In this document: one piece after another, positions 5,178 to 6,722 of the stretch | Layout: each line of letters opens with the position of its first letter | How positions within the stretch are numbered: position 1 is the stretch's first letter | Assembly: GCA_023135135.1 (NCBI GenBank) | Contig: JAGLTT010000042.1 | Coordinates: forward strand, 1-6,722 | DNA length: 6,722 nucleotides | Reading direction: 5' to 3' | Source of the DNA: Dehalococcoidales bacterium | Lineage (GTDB): Bacteria; Chloroflexota; Dehalococcoidia; Dehalococcoidales; RBG-16-60-22 | Position numbers and translations under genes: made by a program | Notes under the pieces: model-generated | Told to the model about the DNA's origin: nothing | The model's input: the letters and a program-made list of their open reading frames with translations, nothing else | The model's database searches: none

Positions 5178-6599
5178 ATGACGCATAGCATGATGGACGG
5201 TCGAAATCGCAATGTACTTGATGACGACCGAATCGGTGGGCTGATGTTAAAGCTGACCCTTCCCGCGTTCCTGGGCATGTTCGTCATGACGTTGTACAAC
5301 GTCGTCGATACCATATTTATCGGTCAGTACGTCGGCCCCCTGGGTATCGCCGGTCTTTCCATAGTCTTTCCGCTCCAGATGTTCTCGATGGGCATCGGGC
5401 AGATGATGGGGATGGGCGGCGCATCGCTCATATCAAGATTAATCGGGGCCAATAACATACCCCGGGCGGAACATGCCCTCGGTAACGCCTTCAGCGGCAC
5501 CATCATACTATCTGCCATAGTCATGATAGTCGGCCTGTCCAATGTCGACTTCTGGCTCAGGCTCATGGGCGCATCTGATACTATCCTCCCCTTTGCCCGC
5601 GACTACATGAGGATAATTCTCTTCGGCATGTTTTTCATGACCTTTTCCATGTCGATGAATACCCTGATAAGAGCCGAGGGGAATGCCCGCGTCCCCATGA
5701 TAGGCATGATTATCGGTGCCGGCTTGAACATAGTGCTCGATGCCGTATTTATTATACTTCTGGACATGGGAGTCCAGGGAGCCGCCCTGGCAACGGTGAT
5801 AGCCCAGTTTGTTTCCACCCTCTACTTCCTGAGCTATCATCTTACTAAAAAGAGCTTCCTCAGGCTGCTTCCTAAAAACCTGATTATTCAGTGGGGGATA
5901 ATGAGAGATATTCTCGCCATCGGAGTCTCTGCCCTGTCCATGATTGTCGCCGGGAGCATTGCCTCTGTTTTTGTCAACAGGCTACTCGTTTCCTATGGAG
6001 GAGATATTCATATAGCGGCCTTCGGCGTTCTTCACCGTATCATGATGTTCGCCCTGATGCCGGGCATGGTCATCGGACAGGGTCTCCAGCCGATACTCGG
6101 TTTCAATTACGGCGCCAAGCGTTTTGACAGGACTTTAAGGGCAATCAGGATTGCCGTTACTTACGCCAGTGCCATAAGTTGTATAGCCTTTGTTGCCCTG
6201 TATTTCTCCCCGGAAACGTTCCTGCGTATCTTCACTACCGATACCGAGCTTATTAATGTAAGTGTCTACGCTGCCAAGCGCGTCTTTCTGGTAATGCCCT
6301 TAATAGGCTTGATGATGGTCGGTCAGCTCATCTTCCAGGCAATCGGCAAGGTAATTCAGGCGATTACCACCTCCCTGGCGAGGTCGGCCCTGTTCCTGCT
6401 TCCCACGGTACTCATATTCCCGCAGTTCTGGGGAATAGACGGTGTATGGCTGGCGTTTCCGGTAACCGACGTGCTGACCCTGTTCCTGACCGTAGGACTG
6501 CTCATACCCATTTTGCTCGATTTTAGCAGAAAGAGTAAGTCACCGACTCAGGAACCGGAAAAGTTCAACCTCCCCCCGCCGCCGGTCAGACTGGGTTAA
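5178..6599 (+). CDS. MATE-family multidrug efflux transporter, second copy (tandem paralogue)
   Basis: A 473-residue inner-membrane protein that aligns without gaps to the preceding MATE over about 440 residues (248 identities counted by hand, about 56%). The same signatures are kept: NVVDTIFIG in helix 1, GMGGASLISRLIGA, IRAEGNAR, and the identical GQGLQPILGFNYGAKR block. Divergence is greatest in helices 3-4 (GMFFMTFSMSMNT versus GTIVAISGMAIIS) and around the inter-domain loop. Those regions line the substrate cavity in MATE structures, so the two copies may differ in substrate range (inference). The C-terminal tail ends in a proline-rich NLPPPPVRLG. The start ATG is preceded by GGGGG (5166-5170), seven bases away. 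Two in-frame ATGs follow at 5190 and 5193, but have no better SD. The gene lies 17 bases after the first copy, so the two are surely co-transcribed and probably controlled by the MarR protein. No clear terminator follows. Confidence 0.93.
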   Translation: MTHSMMDGRNRNVLDDDRIGGLMLKLTLPAFLGMFVMTLYNVVDTIFIGQYVGPLGIAGLSIVFPLQMFSMGIGQMMGMGGASLISRLIGANNIPRAEHALGNAFSGTIILSAIVMIVGLSNVDFWLRLMGASDTILPFARDYMRIILFGMFFMTFSMSMNTLIRAEGNARVPMIGMIIGAGLNIVLDAVFIILLDMGVQGAALATVIAQFVSTLYFLSYHLTKKSFLRLLPKNLIIQWGIMRDILAIGVSALSMIVAGSIASVFVNRLLVSYGGDIHIAAFGVLHRIMMFALMPGMVIGQGLQPILGFNYGAKRFDRTLRAIRIAVTYASAISCIAFVALYFSPETFLRIFTTDTELINVSVYAAKRVFLVMPLIGLMMVGQLIFQAIGKVIQAITTSLARSALFLLPTVLIFPQFWGIDGVWLAFPVTDVLTLFLTVGLLIPILLDFSRKSKSPTQEPEKFNLPPPPVRLG

Positions 6600-6633
6600 G
6601 TTGAGATTGTTCACGTATCAGTTGCCCGGTATT

Positions 6634-6722
6634 CTATTCGTATATCTCGCAGTCCCCGGCCGTGAAATGGAAGATAGGCCTCACCACATTCCTGATGATT
6701 AACGGCCCGTGCTGTACGCCCG
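6634..6722 (-). CDS. Possible C-terminal end of a convergent gene, unidentified (partial)
   Basis: On the minus strand one frame runs from the window edge to a TAG at 6636-6634 and gives 28 residues ending in HFTAGDCEIYE. The peptide looks protein-like: balanced hydrophobic pattern, few rare residues and a charged end. However, 28 residues cannot prove a gene. A second minus frame is also open over much of the stretch, but its arginine-rich peptide looks less natural. If real, this gene converges on the second MATE with a 34-base gap. I do not recognise the family. Confidence 0.4.
   Translation of the reverse strand, partial: GVQHGPLIIRNVVRPIFHFTAGDCEIYE

Noticed and set aside
3926..5405. 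Direct repeat (20 identical bases at 3926-3945 and 5386-5405) as a mobile-element boundary
   Set aside because: The identity lies in a conserved coding motif of the two paralogous MATE genes and is explained by their homology.
6600..6633. Terminator after the second MATE gene
   Set aside because: I see no GC-rich stem followed by T residues in this stretch.

Overview
The window looks like chromosomal DNA of a bacterium. It has canonical sigma-70-type promoter elements, good Shine-Dalgarno (SD) sites, dense short-spaced genes and moderate GC in the coding regions. The host cannot be named from sequence alone. A dispersed-type repeat at 2977-3014 resembles, from memory, repeats seen in many environmental genomes, including Chloroflexota/Dehalococcoidia and some Deltaproteobacteria. 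That is only a weak hint.

Left part (1-1930, minus strand): a two-gene unit. A beta-CASP metallo-beta-lactamase-fold RNA nuclease (1930-524, GTG start) comes first. It is followed 27 bases later by a LOG/TIGR00730-family Rossmann-fold protein (496 to the window edge), whose C-terminus lies outside the window.

Middle (1931-2916): a 107-base divergent spacer holding a perfect 12-bp palindrome, then an AEC-family (auxin efflux carrier-like) permease on the plus strand. The permease start codon has no SD, and a possible -10 box lies so close that a leaderless transcript is conceivable.

Spacer 2917-3211: a palindromic dispersed-type repeat, then a very AT-rich promoter/operator block. The promoter is TTGACT-N17-TATAAT. 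Three copies of the nonamer TAGTTTATA, in alternating orientation, cover the -10 box and the likely transcription start.

Right part (3212-6599, plus strand): a MarR-family repressor followed by two MATE-family multidrug exporters in tandem. The exporters are about 56% identical by hand count over 440 ungapped residues. The layout resembles the mepR-mepA drug-efflux module of Staphylococcus aureus, with a second exporter copy. The simplest model is a repressor that binds the overlapping palindromes, silences its own operon and releases on binding an export substrate. At the right edge a short minus-strand reading frame may be the C-terminus of a convergent gene.

I found no phage, transposase, CRISPR, toxin-antitoxin or RNA gene. 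No clearly new system is visible. The best candidates for a second look are the compact operator array and the duplicated exporter under one regulator.
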